Positions 44,641 through 56,330 of a stretch of 64,000 bases of DNA are shown here, one piece after another. The stretch is from Gambelia wislizenii (Eukaryota > Chordata > Lepidosauria > Squamata > Crotaphytidae): the NCBI GenBank assembly GCA_030847615.1, contig JAUMIR010000005.1, positions 248,100,645 to 248,164,644 on the forward strand, in the 5' to 3' direction. A program made the translations under genes and the position numbers. The stretch's first letter is position 1; the number at the start of each line of letters is the position of its first letter. The notes beneath the pieces were generated by a model that ran no database searches, was not told where the DNA came from, and saw nothing but the letters and a program-made list of their open reading frames with translations.

Positions 44641-46339
44641 CTTTTGAGGAATTTAGAAGGCCCTTTCTTAGGTTGTGCGTGCCCTTAAGCATGACTGCAG
44701 CCTTGGCGTTTGAGGAGTCCTGGTTTACTGCCAACCTTGTGGAAGGCCACAGCAAGCCAGATTATACAAGGTAGCCAATTATGAGTCTATTAAAAAGGTG
44801 GGGGCTGTAATGGCAAGTTACAGAAGAGGTCCTCCTTGGAATTCAGTCCTTCTCTTCAGAATGGGGGAGGAGCTGGAAAAATGGACACGGTGCCTCTACC
44901 TTGCTGCCACTGCTCTTTGCTCACCTGGACAGGCAACCAAGCATTGGAGCAGGTTGCAAGGAGCTATGCACATTGCCTCTACTCATTTTTGCACTCTCTC
45001 TGAGTAGGTCAAGGGTTAGGACACCTGGTTCTGCTACAGGAGAGATGAGGGGTTGCTGCTGCTTTGCATCTCTCTTTTCCTGATTCTTATGGATGGTAGT
45101 GCTCTGTGCAGGACATTTTGCTGACTAAGGCAGAGCAGAGGATATTGCCCTGTCTGTGGGTTTTTCAACCCACTATCCCACCATTGGGACCACCAGATAT
45201 GGGGTTTAGCCCTTAATTCCACCACCTGTATTCCAGTCAGACAATGACACCGGTGCCATCAACTGTGAGAATTTCTCCCACACACTTTCACCACTGTGGC
45301 TAAATGCGGGCATCTTTACACTTAACCCACCAAATAGGAAGGCTTCACAGTGTTCTCTGCAAATGTGTGGTGTGAGGGCTTTCCCCAAACCCTACCTCTG
45401 CTACATGTAAGGATTTTCTTCTCCTCCTCACCCCATCCCGCTTGTGCAACACCAACTGTGGGGTCAGTCTAAATGCCTCAAGGCTCTTATCAGGATTTAT
45501 ACTACTTTTATTGCCAACAGGACACTACCCTTCAACCTTCAATACTGCCACCACAGACAACTTGTCTGAAATGATGCTCTCATAATGATAGTGATTCTGG
45601 AGATCAAAAGTATATAGAGACAAAAACTTTATTTACAGAAGTTAAACATAAAACAATAAATTATTTATATATGTCATTTAAACACCACACTCTCTCCTCT
45701 CAAGCTAAATCAGACACTTAACCAACTACTCAACTCAAACTCCTTTCTCCCACTCCAACCCTACTTTAACTCAAAGTTCTTTCAAAGTCTTTTCTGTAGA
45801 CTAACTCCACTCAGATGCAAACTACCACACACCAACAGTCCCAGGCAAATCTCCTCAAACATTTCTCCAATCAGCATCCACCTCAACACTCCATTTTCTC
45901 CCCACTCCCAACAGCTACTTACCTTATACTCACACAATAAATCAAGCAACATTTTTATATGCAAACCCATGACATCACACCCTCTTCCCACACACACCAA
46001 AGTGCGTAGTACCAAAGCCCAGCCAAGTGGTTTGGGCATTTGATCAAGAGAATCCCCACAAATACCTCTTCTCTTGCCCTGTAACTAAAAATATAATTAT
46101 ATTTAACAATTATTAATTTTGTCTATGCACTGTGTTTCCCCCAAAACTGGGAATACGGGCTTGGCATACATGGATATGCATGCCACCTAATAGCTAACCC
46201 ACCCTGCTGCTAGTCCTGTTTTTGTCATGGTCTTGTATGTTTCATAGTGATCTGACAAGCAGACGTTCAGTAAAGGACTGGAGTAGAGAAAGCTGGTTCT
46301 TTAGAATTTCTGCTTACTGCTGTTTTAAGGTGAAAGAAC
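44641..46339. other. Unannotated stretch
   Basis: No gene seen. A minus-strand AATAAA near 45630 in a C/T-rich region (45700-46000) hints at another decayed LTR but nothing else supports that. Confidence 0.4.
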
Positions 46340-46720
46340 TGACAGGAGACGTCTTGGGTCCAGACCGTATCTTCCCATACAAACCTGCAAGGGTTCTAAG
46401 ATCATCAGGGGAAGGATTTCTCTCCGTCCCACCACCATCACAGGCTCGTCTGGTGAGGAGCCTTCTCAGTAGCTGCTCCCACCCTCTGGAACTCCCTTCC
46501 ACGGGAGGCTAGGCTGGCCCCTTCCCTGCTTTTCTTTTGATATCAGGTAAAGACGTTTTTATGCAAGCAGGCTTTTTTTTTTAATATGTTTTATGTAATG
46601 TTAGATTTTTATATTGTGAGGCTTTTAATGGTTTTTAACTATATTTTAAGTGATTTTGTGAGCCGTCTTGGCTCCCTTCGGGGAGAAAGGCAGCATGTAA
46701 ACAAAATAAAGTAAAATAAA
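46340..46720 (+). mobile_element. L2-clade LINE ORF2 tail and 3' end
   Basis: Decayed codons include RVLRSSGEGFLSVPPPSQAR, then 'agtagctgctcccaccctctggaactccc' (the SAAPRLWNSLP region). The 3' UTR follows with a hairpin-like GCCGTCTTGGCTCCCTTCGG GGAG stretch at 46663-46686 and a (TAAAA)n tail. The same architecture ends the full-length L2 at 61766. Confidence 0.75.
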
Positions 46721-47383
46721 ATAAGACTTCCAAGTGAGAGGCGAGGAAGCCGCCTATGCATTATCTTGAAAAGTTTCCTCCTAGTACATTGTTCTATTTT
46801 GTTTTTGTTTCAAGATATCACCCTAAATGCTCTGAACATGTTTATCGGAAGAACTTTCTTTCAAGTAGCATGAAAACTAAATTGATTCACAGAAATGTAA
46901 CCCATCTTGACGTGAGTTCCTTCAGTTTATCAGATCACGCATTTTCTTTGTAATAAATGAGTGCTCAAAATACATCTATATCTTGATATTGGAAAAGACA
47001 CTTTCTTGGCAGAAAAAGAGCTGCTCCTTAAAAGCTGATGTGGCAGAAAGAAATGACTTCAATCTTTCTCTCTCTCTTTTTTAAAAAAAGTTTTTCAACG
47101 TGCTTCTATCAGTATTTTCCCAAACTGTGGGCCAAGTCCCAATGGGAAGCCATGAGAGAACCATGAGAAATAATCAAAATGCTCCTGTGAGCCCAGAGCA
47201 CTGACTCACACAGAGGGAGATGCTGGCTTTATGTCTGCATGATGGACTGCTTTAACTTCGTCCCAATGTTCCAGGTTTCTTTGGCTCAGTGAACATGGGA
47301 CATAAGTATTGCTATGGGACTGTGGGGATTGGAATAAATGTTCTTTCAGAATGCCTCCCTGTTGGTGATTACAACAAGGAGTG
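46721..47383. other. Unannotated stretch
   Basis: Nothing recognised. Confidence 0.45.
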
Positions 47384-48060
47384 TATTTACACTATACAGT
47401 TATACCAATTAATACCACTTTAGGCAGGGGTGAGCAACTGCAGAGGGTGTGGGGGCATTTTGTATCCTCATACCCCCTATGCAGTGCATCAGTTGTGACA
47501 TTGCTGGTTTTACTTTGAGATGATCTTCACTTGTTTTGGGAAGGTTTTTTTTTTTTGAGGGGGTTAAACATTATGGAAAGGTGGAGGGACTGTTGGTGCA
47601 AAACCACTGCATTTTGTGGTGGTTTTGAGATGCTTTTGCCCCCCTACAATTGCAAAAAAAAAATATTTAAAAATTAAAAATCAAATAATTTGGGTTTTTT
47701 TGGTGGCTTTGGGGGGGCTTCAGGACCAAAAAATGGGCCCTTAAGGCCATTGCCTGTACATGGCCATCCCTGACATACACTTATTTGTTTGATTTATATT
47801 CTGCCTTTCTCCTTATGTGGGCCCCAAGATGGCCATGACTCCATCCTGTGGAGTTTGGGAATTGGTTTATGTGGTACTTAGAATTCTCTGATTGAGAGTT
47901 CTAGTTAACTATCTTGGAGTATAGCATTCAAACTTTTTAGGAGAGAATTCTAAGCATCTCACCAAGCTACAAATCCCAGGATTCTGCAGGATAGCACTAC
48001 GACAGTTAAAGGGGTATCAAACTGCTATTATTTAGTGGTGTGGATCATGCATGTTGCACT
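47384..48060. mobile_element. Old MITE split by a hAT-like MITE
   Basis: GGAGTGTATTTACACTATAC at the left and 'caagctacaaatcccaggattctgcaggatag' through 'tatcaaactgctatta' at the right resemble arms of the MITE at 62392-62594. Between them 47425-47772 is bounded by CAGGGGTGAGCAACTG and ATGGCCATCCCTG, the ends of a hAT-like MITE. Both are decayed, so the nesting is probable but not certain. Confidence 0.45.
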
Positions 48061-48607
48061 GATTTAGCTAGAGCTTGGAAAAATGTGTTCTGGGGACTCT
48101 CATTAATCTACACATGGGGGCCACAAACCTTGAGTGCTGGGTACAACTCAGGGGTCATCTGAAGAGATTATCAGATGTGAGGGAAGATGCCAAAAATTGT
48201 GTTCCCAACCATGTAAGAAGATCACAACAAGAAAGAAAGGGCAACCTTACAGGATGCTCATGTCCTTCAGCCATTCTGGGGGCATAGTGCTGCTGCAGAT
48301 GAGGCTTCCCTTTTGCATTGGTGGGGACAAGCCACCAATAAAAATGGATACCTTACTCACAGCCATGCTATGCCCCTGGGATGCTGGAGGTCGTCATTGT
48401 CTGGTAAGGTCACCCCTTCTTGTTCTTCTAGTGAACTTCTGCTGCGGTTCTGATAATCTCCATATTCCCACCCTTGATGTAATCCTGCCATCTTTCTTGT
48501 GGCTATTTTTTTTAAATATCAGGTTATGATCTCATCTAGTTTTGTCTTGACAGCAACCTGATCAATACCTGGGGTCCAGAATTCAATGAAACATAAAGCC
48601 ATTGTGT

Positions 48608-48990
48608 TTGCATTTATTTTATATGTATTATTGGATTTATACCAATCTTCCTCTCAAAGAGTGGCACTCAAGGCCATTAATAATGACAAAATCAAACACA
48701 ACAGACATCAACAAAAGCATAATAGATTAACAACACAGTGAAAAGCGAAGAGCACCGAACCAGTTAAAAACTGTTGCACAACAATACAATTTAATGGCCA
48801 CAGGTCCACTTGAATAAAAAGGTCTTTCCTGGCAATGGAAGGATGACAGAGATGGAGCCAGTCTAGCATCCAGTTCCATAGGCTGGGAACAGCCCTCTGT
48901 CATGTCTCCATGAAAGATGTCTCTGAAAGCAGTCGATCTGGGAGAAGAGCCTCCCCTAATGATTGAAAAATCCAGGCAGACTTGTTTAGG
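48608..48990 (-). mobile_element. L2-clade LINE 3' end, decayed
   Basis: The plus strand contains 'ggatttataccaatcttcctctcaaagagtggcactcaaggcc' and 'gtccacttgaataaaaaggtctttcctggcaatgg', the complement of the L2 3' UTR and ORF2 tail order also seen at 52256-52740 and 29305. Confidence 0.6.
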
Positions 48991-49101
48991 AGAATACAGG
49001 CTGGAATTCATGGTCACAGTTACAAATGCATAACCAATTCATATTCCTGGTCCTTATGCATTCAATAGTGTAGGAAATACATAGGGATCATAAACGTTCT
49101 C

Positions 49102-49366
49102 CAGTCCTGACTTATTGCGCAGCAGCTGCTGCAAGCAACAGCATCTGTTCTCCTGTCACTCTGGGCACAGCAAACTTGATGTTTCCACCACCCTCCCGAG
49201 AGCAATCTCCAGAGCAAGGAGGAATTATAACAGGGATCCTGCTTCTGGTTGTTGCACCAGACATAGTTGGCAGGAGGGTGCTGGAAGTGTGAGTTTGCTG
49301 CATTCTGATCAACAGGAGAACAGACTTCTATCACTCGCAGCAGTTGCTGCCTGGCAAGTCAGGATT
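49102..49366. repeat. Long inverted repeat (probable MITE)
   Basis: The left arm (TCCTGACTTATTGCGCAGCA then GCTGCTGCAAGC...CTGTTCTCCTGT) pairs with the complement of the right arm (TCCTGACTTGCCAGGCAGCA then ACTGCTGCGAG...CTGTTCTCCTGT), and further on 'cagcaaact' and 'ccaccctcc' pair too. Arms are about 100 bp with a short centre. It has no coding capacity; the open frames on both strands are its by-products. Exact ends and target duplication are unclear. Confidence 0.7.
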
Positions 49367-49898
49367 GCAGTTGGGAGCTGGGCCAGGAGATACTACTTAG
49401 TTTTACAACTAAAGTAGTTATGTAATTAAGTAGTGCAGGCAGAATTCCAGCCACAATCTTTTAAATATTTTGAATCCAAATTGTTTCGTAAATAGGATAG
49501 CCTACCTACATGCTGCATTTAAAAAATTTTTTCAATTGGATTTTTGAAGTATGGTTACAAAAAGGGTGGAGTGGGGAGAGAAGAAAGAAAAATGGGGAAA
49601 GGGAAGGAGTACATAGGATATGAGTGTAGGCGAGGCATATAAGCTGATCATAGTTCTAAAAATACATTTTCTTGAAGCTGTCTACGTGTTTTTTTTTTTA
49701 AGAAATAAAAGTTTGTGACCATCATATAGCATGTGACCATTGAATGAGAGATGGTGAATGTTTTATCTTTCCAACTTTGGGGTTTTAAGTCTTTTGCAAC
49801 AGTAAAGGCTGCAATATTCCATCATATTGACCCTTGCTTATCGTAGAATCAGATTTGGAAGGGACCATTAGGCCGAAGCAAGTCTTTTGGCAACACTG

Positions 49899-50127
49899 AA
49901 AGCCAGCATAGTGTATTGTTTGGATTTGGGGCTAGAACTCTGGGAGGATTCACATCCTTGCTCAGCCATGAAAACCCCCTGGGTAACCCTGGGCAAGTCA
50001 CACTCTCTCAGCCTCAGAGGAAGGCAATGGCAAACACTCTCTGAACACATCTTGCCAAGAAAATGCAGTGATAGATTTGCCTTAGGGTCACCATAAGTCA
50101 GAAGTGACTTGAAGGCACACAACAGCA
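49899..50127 (+). mobile_element. tRNA-derived SINE (MIR-like layout), best copy
   Basis: It runs in sense from AAAGCCAGCATAGTGTATTG through a decayed B box at about 49950-49960, the central 'gggcaagtcacactctctcagcctcagaggaaggcaatggcaaac' block, to CTTGAAGGCACACAACAGCA. Antisense copies are at 13613-14881 and 16791-16979. Confidence 0.88.
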
Positions 50128-50842
50128 AGGAGAATACATAGGGTCTGACCACATTGTCCATTAGCTAAATTCCATGTCTCAGGGACATAATTTAAAAGAA
50201 TGTATGTGTCTACAAATATGGAAGATTTTTTTCCAATACAACATTAATACATCGTAATACATCCAACCACAAAGGGGTATCCACCAAGCACACCCTCAAT
50301 ATTGAGGACACACTAGCAGCATTATATTGTCAACATTGAGCTGAACTAGACAATTTCTTTCTAAATAGGTGTAATGGCATCAATATAGTTGAAAATTCTG
50401 TTTTTGCTAAACCAAAATGAAGTTTTAAACCTAAAGAAAGTCTAGCTATTGAAGCAAGGACATTTTTCCATTGCTTGATGTAGATCTGCATGCTCCAATA
50501 GCAAAATACTTCTGACTCAGATGGGGCATTTGAAAAGATTGTCTGCTGTCTCCAAGACAAACAACTCTTCCATGTGAGCATGTGGTCTTGGGTCAGGTGA
50601 AAGTATCTCTCTGTTTCTTCCACTGCATTTTTCTGATGGTGTCTTGCCTGTCTTTAAGACTGGCCAAATGTGTTGGGATATGATGGTTTTTATTGTTGTA
50701 CTCACCACTTATTTTACTGAGATGTTAATGACATTTTACTATTTACTGAATATCTTGGGCTTCGCCCCTCCTTTCCCAACTTGTATTCCCACCAGCAGAG
50801 TGATTTTTTTTTTAAAAAATGCAACCTTTGTAATTTCCAGTA
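50128..50842. other. Unannotated stretch
   Basis: No gene or named repeat recognised. Confidence 0.45.
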
Positions 50843-51102
50843 TAGGTTGCCCCTCGTATCTGCAGAATCAATATCCACAGTTTCAGTTATCCATAGCTGA
50901 AAAAAAATAGGGACACATAACATAGAGTCATGCTAGAAAGTGCCTAGAAAGGTGTTCTCTCTAGGAATCTCTAGGTCCTCCAACACAACTCTATGATATG
51001 ATAAGAAGTCCTTTATTTTAATAGAGTTTGCTGTTATCCACAGTTTCACTTATAAATGATAAATCCAGGAATCTATCCCCCGTAGATACACAGGGTGACC
51101 TG
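50843..51102 (+). mobile_element. Tigger/pogo-like MITE, TA target site (copy 2)
   Basis: TAGGTTGCCCCTCGTATCTG and the complement of the right end (CAGGTCACCCTGTGTATCTA) are inverted repeats flanked by TA (50841-50842, 51103-51104). The interior shares 'ttctctctagg', 'tctctaggtcctcca' and 'ttatccacagtttca' with 11785-11988. Confidence 0.8.
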
Positions 51103-51384
51103 TACATTTGTGGATCAGTGGTGGGTTGTCACATGCAGTGTGGGTATGTCTAGTCCTACTGTCTTCAATTAAGTCATTCAGAACCACTGAATGTAATCTT
51201 AAAATCAGGTCTTTCCCTACCATTAGGCAGAGGAAAACAGCTGCCTCAGACAGTAGATAGGTGATAGCTATAAAGGGCAATAAATTGTTAGCTGTTTAAT
51301 TCATTATGATTAGTATCAGGATGGAGAAGAACTTCTTGTGATATTCTCTGTCTCAGGTGCCAAAAAACATAATTGGTTGGTGTA

Positions 51385-51614
51385 CAGTTGTCCCTCTGTA
51401 TCCACAGATTTGGTTTCCACGGATTTAAGTATTTGTGGCGTGAAAATATTCTTTAAAAAAATAATAATCCCAAAAGCAGACCTTGATTTTGTCATCTTAT
51501 ATAAGGGACACCATTTTGCAATGCCATTGCATATAATGGGACTTTAGTATTCATGGATTTTGGTATCCACGGGGGCCCTGGAACCTAACCCCAGTGAAAA
51601 TGAAGGGACAATGG
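51385..51614 (+). mobile_element. Tigger/pogo-like MITE of a second subfamily
   Basis: CAGTTGTCCCTCTGTATCCA and the complement of the right end (CCATTGTCCCTTCATTTTC) are imperfect inverted repeats, with TA outside both (51383-51384, 51615-51616). The interior has 'tatccacagatttggtttccacggatt' and 'ggtatccacggggg'. It lies about 280 bp from copy 50843-51102 but differs from it internally. Confidence 0.78.
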
Positions 51615-51868
51615 TAGTAGTTTTTTACTATCTACCTTGATTTTGGGTCACCATACGCTGTACTCGGGGGGGGGCATTCATTACTGTGCCCCAGGCAGCA
51701 AAATATCTTGGGCTTGTTGTATATTCATAATGATTCTGTGAATACTTGGTAGTTGTTTTCCCTCACTTTGTGTGTAGAGGGGAGGCTCTTGCAATCCCTT
51801 GGTTAACAACAATCCCTTGTTGTTTAAAACAACAGCTGTATATGTTACATGAACCTCATTTGTTGCTT

Positions 51869-51892
51869 TGTGTGTGTGTGTGTGTGTGTGTG
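51869..51892. repeat. (TG)n microsatellite
   Basis: Uninterrupted TG dinucleotide run of about 12 units. Confidence 0.95.
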
Positions 51893-52255
51893 TTGAGTGG
51901 GGAAAACACCCCACAGTGGAGCTGAATACCTATGTTATGCGGCCTGTAACCTTGATACTCCTGGCTGTCAAAAATTTCTGGCTGGCATCTTTCTGAAATA
52001 ACGATCTGTTGATATCAGATGGTTTGCTCACAGTGACTGCACTCTGGAGACCTGCAAACTGTTACCATATGTATGCCTGTTGTCACAGAATCTGCCAAAA
52101 CAGTGCAATCATAGACAGAAAATGCACGGATGGAGTCTCCATCACTGACAGTGAATGCCCTTATATCTCTACTCTGAAGTAATTCCCATAGAGTTCAGTG
52201 CAGTTTACTGCCAGCTGAGTATAGGTTTTCAGCCTGCATTTCCCATCTTATGCCT

Positions 52256-52740
52256 GTAAAAATAATAATTTATTTATTATCCCACCTTTCACTTTATACA
52301 GGATCCAAGGCAGCTTACAAACATATATAAAAAAGTACAGTTTCTAAAATTATTCATAAAAAGTTTTTTAAAATCCCAAAGTACTGTTCAAGTTAAAAAA
52401 AAAACACACACAAGGTTAAAACAATACAGCAGTTAAAACAATACAATACAAGCAATACAATACAATTAAAACAGTAAAAAAGAAAAACAGATTTAAAAAG
52501 ACACAAATATCATCTTATTAAAATATCTTTTTGCCACATAGATTAAAAAGCCAAAGGCCTGCTTGAATAAAAAGCTCTTTCCCTGCCAACAAAAGGAAAG
52601 GCGAGAAAGAGCCAACGGAATCTCCCGCAGGAGAGAATTCCATCACCTGGGAGCAACCACTGAGAAGGCTCCCTCCCATGTCCTCACCAAACATGCCTCA
52701 ACAGGCAAGTGTCTCTCTGGAATGACAGGGCCCAAGCCTT
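52256..52740 (-). mobile_element. L2-clade LINE 3' end, decayed
   Basis: The complement of an L2 3' UTR (plus strand 'tatttattatcccacctttcactttatacaggatccaaggcagctta') is followed by the complement of ORF2 tail codons near 52560-52690 ('gagaattccatcacctgggagcaaccactgagaaggc', the AFSVVAPR-WNSL region). Confidence 0.75.
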
Positions 52741-52789
52741 GGACTTCACTTTTTTGTTGTCACAGATTGTGTGTGCTCAGGCCTCAGCA

Positions 52790-53215
52790 TTTCTTCAGAG
52801 GAAAACCTAGACACATGTGGCAAAGCAAGATCAGAGTGTGGTCAAGACAGCAAAAGTTATTAATGAGGAAGAACAGACTAGTCAGGAGATGTTGAAGCAT
52901 CCCAGGGAACTCCCATCCCCAGCTAAGTTAAGCATTATTAATGACTCTTCCAAACTCTCTGATTTTATGATTCTATGTGGAAGGAAGAACAGACAAGCCA
53001 GGAGATGCTGAAGCATCCCAGGGACAGCCCCCCCCCCCGACTCCACAGCTGAGTTAATGGAATGCAAACTAATTTTGTACTTTGAACAGCCCGGGGAAAA
53101 AACCACGAAAAACCTATTTGTACTTTGAACTCAGTTTATGCCAAATGGAAGTAAGGACAAAGAAAGAAAGTAGGAGGAAAAAGAAACCAGGACAACTTGT
53201 CCCTTGCTGGAGAGG
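52790..53215 (+). mobile_element. TACCCTCCAAC-type DNA element, rearranged copy
   Basis: It shares 'gtggtcaagacagcaaaagttattaatgaggaagaac', 'tttgaactcagttt' and 'gaagtaaggacaaag' with 4513-4886. Within it a block (GAAGAACAGACTAGTCAGGA, then GATGTTGAAGCATCCCAGGG) at 52868 is repeated at 52984, flanking about 75 bp that end in a CR1-like ATTTTATGATTCTATG. A 29-bp Penelope stub sits at 53088-53116. Confidence 0.65.
53088..53116. mobile_element. 29-bp Penelope terminus flanked by 14-bp TSD
   Basis: TTTGTACTTTGAAC occurs at 53074-53087 and 53117-53130 and brackets AGCCCGGGGAAAAAACCACG AAAAACCTA. This insert matches the Penelope terminus at 9163-9190 and 29153-29182. It appears to be an extreme 5' truncation. 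Confidence 0.8.
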
Positions 53216-53266
53216 TAGGATGGAGGTGGCTAACCCGGCAGCAGCATGAGTAGACTTAGCAAATCA

Positions 53267-53345
53267 TAGAATCATAGAGTTGGAAGAGACCATGAGGGCT
53301 ATCCAGACCAACCACCTGCCTTGCAGGAATATACAATCAAAGCAC
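53267..53345 (-). mobile_element. CR1 3'-terminal fragment
   Basis: ATCATAGAATCATAGAGTTG then 'gaagagaccatgagggctatccagaccaaccacctgcc' is the complement of the CR1 3' end. It is about 80 bp long. Confidence 0.88.
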
Positions 53346-53589
53346 AAAGCAAATGGCTGGAAGGTTCTTCATACACCCTACAGGCCTCTCAGAGGCTGTC
53401 GTGACCAGTGCTACTCTGAGTGGAGGGGGTCCCTTGTTTGGCACTAGTCCCTGAGCCTTTAGCTGCTGGGCTCTGGTGAGTCTCCAGGAAAGAAAGAGAT
53501 AACTGTAGCCAATGGGCATGAATATGGTGCATTGGACAAAAAGATTGCTTGTCCCCCACATCAGATAGCTTGAGATGCAATGGTCCTGA

Positions 53590-53627
<38 letters not shown>

Positions 53628-53632
53628 TGTGT
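53590..53632. repeat. (CT)n(GT)n compound microsatellite
   Basis: About ten CT units pass directly into about eleven GT units. The frames read across it on both strands are spurious. Confidence 0.95.
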
Positions 53633-53633
53633 G

Positions 53634-54904
53634 CGTAGACAGAGCTGCAGCTGCGTACTGGACAGGCAGTTGTTGTGGTTTGGGGCAAATCACATGCACA
53701 AAGCAGTATTGGATTCTTCATTACACAGGAGTCATGGAACTGTTTTTAAGATGTGTATGTGTGTTGGTGAGCTTCAATACTGGCTAGCAGGTTATTATGA
53801 ATTTTGTGTACATGCATGTGTGCTTTTACAAAACAGCGAAAGCACCAAATATAGTGAATACTAACAATAAAATCACCAACCGAAGCAGTTAACAATGCAA
53901 CACCACTGAAGGCAAAGGCAAAAAAATAAATGAACTATTATAAAATCATTGAAAGCTTAAAATTAAAGGGAAAAATATATAAGACCGTATCCAGAGAATG
54001 CAAAGATGGCTATAAACTAGGGTACTTCTGAGCGGTAGTTCTTCAGGGAGCTCAACTACACAAGAGTCTTGGTGGTCCTGATCCTTGGTGCCTGATCATT
54101 GCAGTTGGAGCTTAAGCCCTGAGGGTAAGTCTTGGTGGCTTGAGCACCCCTGCCCCTCCTGTTCCAGGGTCCATGTCCTTATATAAGCTCAGATAAACTA
54201 TAACCTCTGGTTACACTACCATAGTGCCTGCATAGGATCCTAGCCTGTGAGATGAAGGATTTAAGGAGAACAGTAATTTTTGGGAGAGCTGTAAAACCAG
54301 TGTTAGTAGTGGCAAGAAAAATGAATGAACATTGTAAATCAGAGCTGCTGCAATTGCACTGTCACCTGTAAGCAGTTATTTCTGAAACCCTTTGCCTAAC
54401 TTCACTTCCTTAAAAAGAACTAAAGTGACCCCTCTCTAGGGATCAAATACACCGGGGAGAGCCTGGATTCTTCTTTCCATATAGAAATATCTATTTCACA
54501 CCTCCTGAGACTCCTTATGAAATTGAATGCATCCTATAGGTTTGAAAATTTACCAGCAACAGTACAATATAAAAATGCATAAATTAGGAAAACATGTAGA
54601 AATGTATTGTTTTTTCCCCAGTGGCATGGGGGGATATCAAACATGCATGAATTTCTATATGGCGTGAGAGGAAAAATAAACATTAAAGTCCAATGCCCAA
54701 ATGGGACAGAATAAGAAAGCCAGTGGGAAATTGAGGAACTGAACAAGTAAGAAGGTGAAATGTCCCTACCCTTCCTTAACATTTTCTTCCATTGTGCATG
54801 GAAAGAGTTTGGGAAAGATCCTTTAAAAAAAAAAAAACTTTTTGTGGTGGGATTAGAACACCCAGAATCTCCTAGCCAGCATGGCATTGTGGGTGTTGCA
54901 TTCC
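53634..54904. other. Unannotated stretch
   Basis: Nothing recognised until 54833-54900, where 'cccagaatctcctagccagcatggcattgtgggtgttgcattcc' resembles the core of a hAT-like MITE. Confidence 0.45.
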
Positions 54905-54956
54905 AAGAAGAAGAGGAAGAGGAGGAGAAGGAGGAAAAGAGGAGGGGGAAGGAGGA
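54905..54956. repeat. (GAA/GGA)n purine tract
   Basis: An almost pure purine tract of about 50 bases on the plus strand, immediately 5' of the LINE at 54977. The codons EEEEEEKEEKR read through it are low-complexity. Confidence 0.9.
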
Positions 54957-54976
54957 TATTTCCTAGCTTTGTGAAT

Positions 54977-55456
54977 CAGTATTGAGGTCATGATATTGAG
55001 AACGCAGCTGTGTTGGGCAGGGCACGTTTCTAGGATGGAGGACCATCGCCTCCCAAAAATACTACTCTATGGTGAACTCACCACAGGTCAGCATAAGAGG
55101 GGCGCTCCAAAATAGCGATACAAAGACTCCCTGAAACAACATCTCAGGCTCGGCCAAATTGATCACTAACAGTGGTCCGCCCTGGCCTCACATCAGGAGG
55201 CCTAGAGACGCACTATCCACAATGCTGCAGCCTTATTTGAGAACTCACGCCGAACAAGTCTTGAAGAGAAATGACAACGCAGAAAGAATCACCACCCAAA
55301 AACATCACCCAAGGAGCCCTTCTGCTGCGCTTTCTGCAACCAGACTTGTTTATCTCGGATTGGCCTTTTTAGTCATCAGCACAGTTGCAGAAAGAGCGGG
55401 ATGAGTCCTTCCTGAATCTTCGTTTGCGAAGAAAAGCCAGAGAGAGCGAGCGAGAA
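54977..55456 (+). mobile_element. 5'-truncated LINE, zinc-finger-tail family (copy 3)
   Basis: It opens at the codons for IEVMILRTQL and continues 'gggcaggg-cacgtttctaggatggaggaccatcgcctccc', the AGHVSRMEDHRLP region. It ends with the finger codons CCAFCNQTCLSRIGLF and a (GA)n tail. Stop and frame changes occur (for example AATAGC in place of AAAAGC near 55112). About 480 bp remain, the shortest copy in the window. Confidence 0.88.
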
Positions 55457-55459
55457 TAA

Positions 55460-56100
55460 GGGCTTGTCTAGACAAGGCAATATAATGTGGATTGGTGCAC
55501 AGTGATACCAATTCACAGCAGTGTTCATTTATCTCCATGGTTTTTTGGCAAGATCACTGGTATGCAAAGCTATCCATCTTTGATGTTCACATGGGCATGC
55601 TTGTGAATCAAGATGGTAGCCACAAGTGAATTATTTGTGTTTTTATTCTCCACAAGTTGCCACTGCCGAACAGTATATTTTTTACAGTAAATCTAAGGTA
55701 CAGAAGTGTGGCCTTCCGCTTAAATAAGCTTTTTAAAAAAGCTGTTTCATCACCTCAGTGCACAATTGCTACGGTGAAAATCCAACATGGCCGTTCCAGC
55801 CACTTCATTGCTAGCAAAAAAACCCATCCCCTCATGTACATCAGACCAATCAACTTTCCACTTCCGCTCTTATCAGGAATGCACTGCCATCCAAATTGGT
55901 TGTCCCAATGAACAGGAATGCACATTTCCCTCATATTATTTTAAAAACTTCAGGGAAAGCTGTGAAGGCTTTCCCCATCAGTGTATGGTGGTTTTGGACC
56001 CCCTTCTTCCAAATATGGCAAATCACTGCAGGATCCCATTTGGACAAAAGGTATTCTCCTTGAATTCTCTGAGGAGTATTGTCACCATGTAGACAAGCCC
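55460..56100. mobile_element. GGGCTTGTCTAGAC-type DNA element, reference copy
   Basis: GGGCTTGTCTAGACAAGGC and the complement of the right end (GGGCTTGTCTACATGGTGAC) are 11-13-bp perfect inverted repeats with further weak pairing. TAA precedes the left end but AGT follows the right end, so the duplication is not confirmed here. The interior aligns with 38331-38923. It abuts the LINE tail ending at 55456. Confidence 0.85.
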
Positions 56101-56120
56101 AGTGATGGCAAACATTAAGT

Positions 56121-56330
56121 CTCTTTCACATTGCACAGTTATAGTGCTATGACTCCAGTTTAACTGCGGTGGCCACATCCTACAGAATCCTGGGATTTGT
56201 TGGTTGGGCAACTAGATCTCTATGGTTAACAATTCTAAATATCCTGTCCCTTGTGCTGCAAATCCAAGAATTCCATAGGATGGAGTCAAGGCAGTTGAAA
56301 TGGTTTCAATGTGCTATAATTATGTAATAG
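56121..56330. mobile_element. MITE related to 62392-62594, decayed
   Basis: Opposed arms are 'tgactccagtttaactgcggtggccacatcctacagaatcctgggatttg' and 'tgcaaatccaagaattccataggatggagtcaaggcagttgaaatggtttcaatgtgct'. This is the palindromic layout seen at 62392-62594. Ends are eroded. Confidence 0.5.

Noticed and set aside
49062..49417. Ninety- to 100-codon frames on both strands
   Set aside because: They follow the two arms of a long inverted repeat, so each strand mirrors the other.
51681..51914. Frame containing a His-Thr repeat
   Set aside because: It is a translation of the (TG)n tract at 51869-51892.
53337..53864. Frames rich in alternating His/Thr or Val/Cys
   Set aside because: They are translations of the (CT)n(GT)n microsatellite at 53590-53632.
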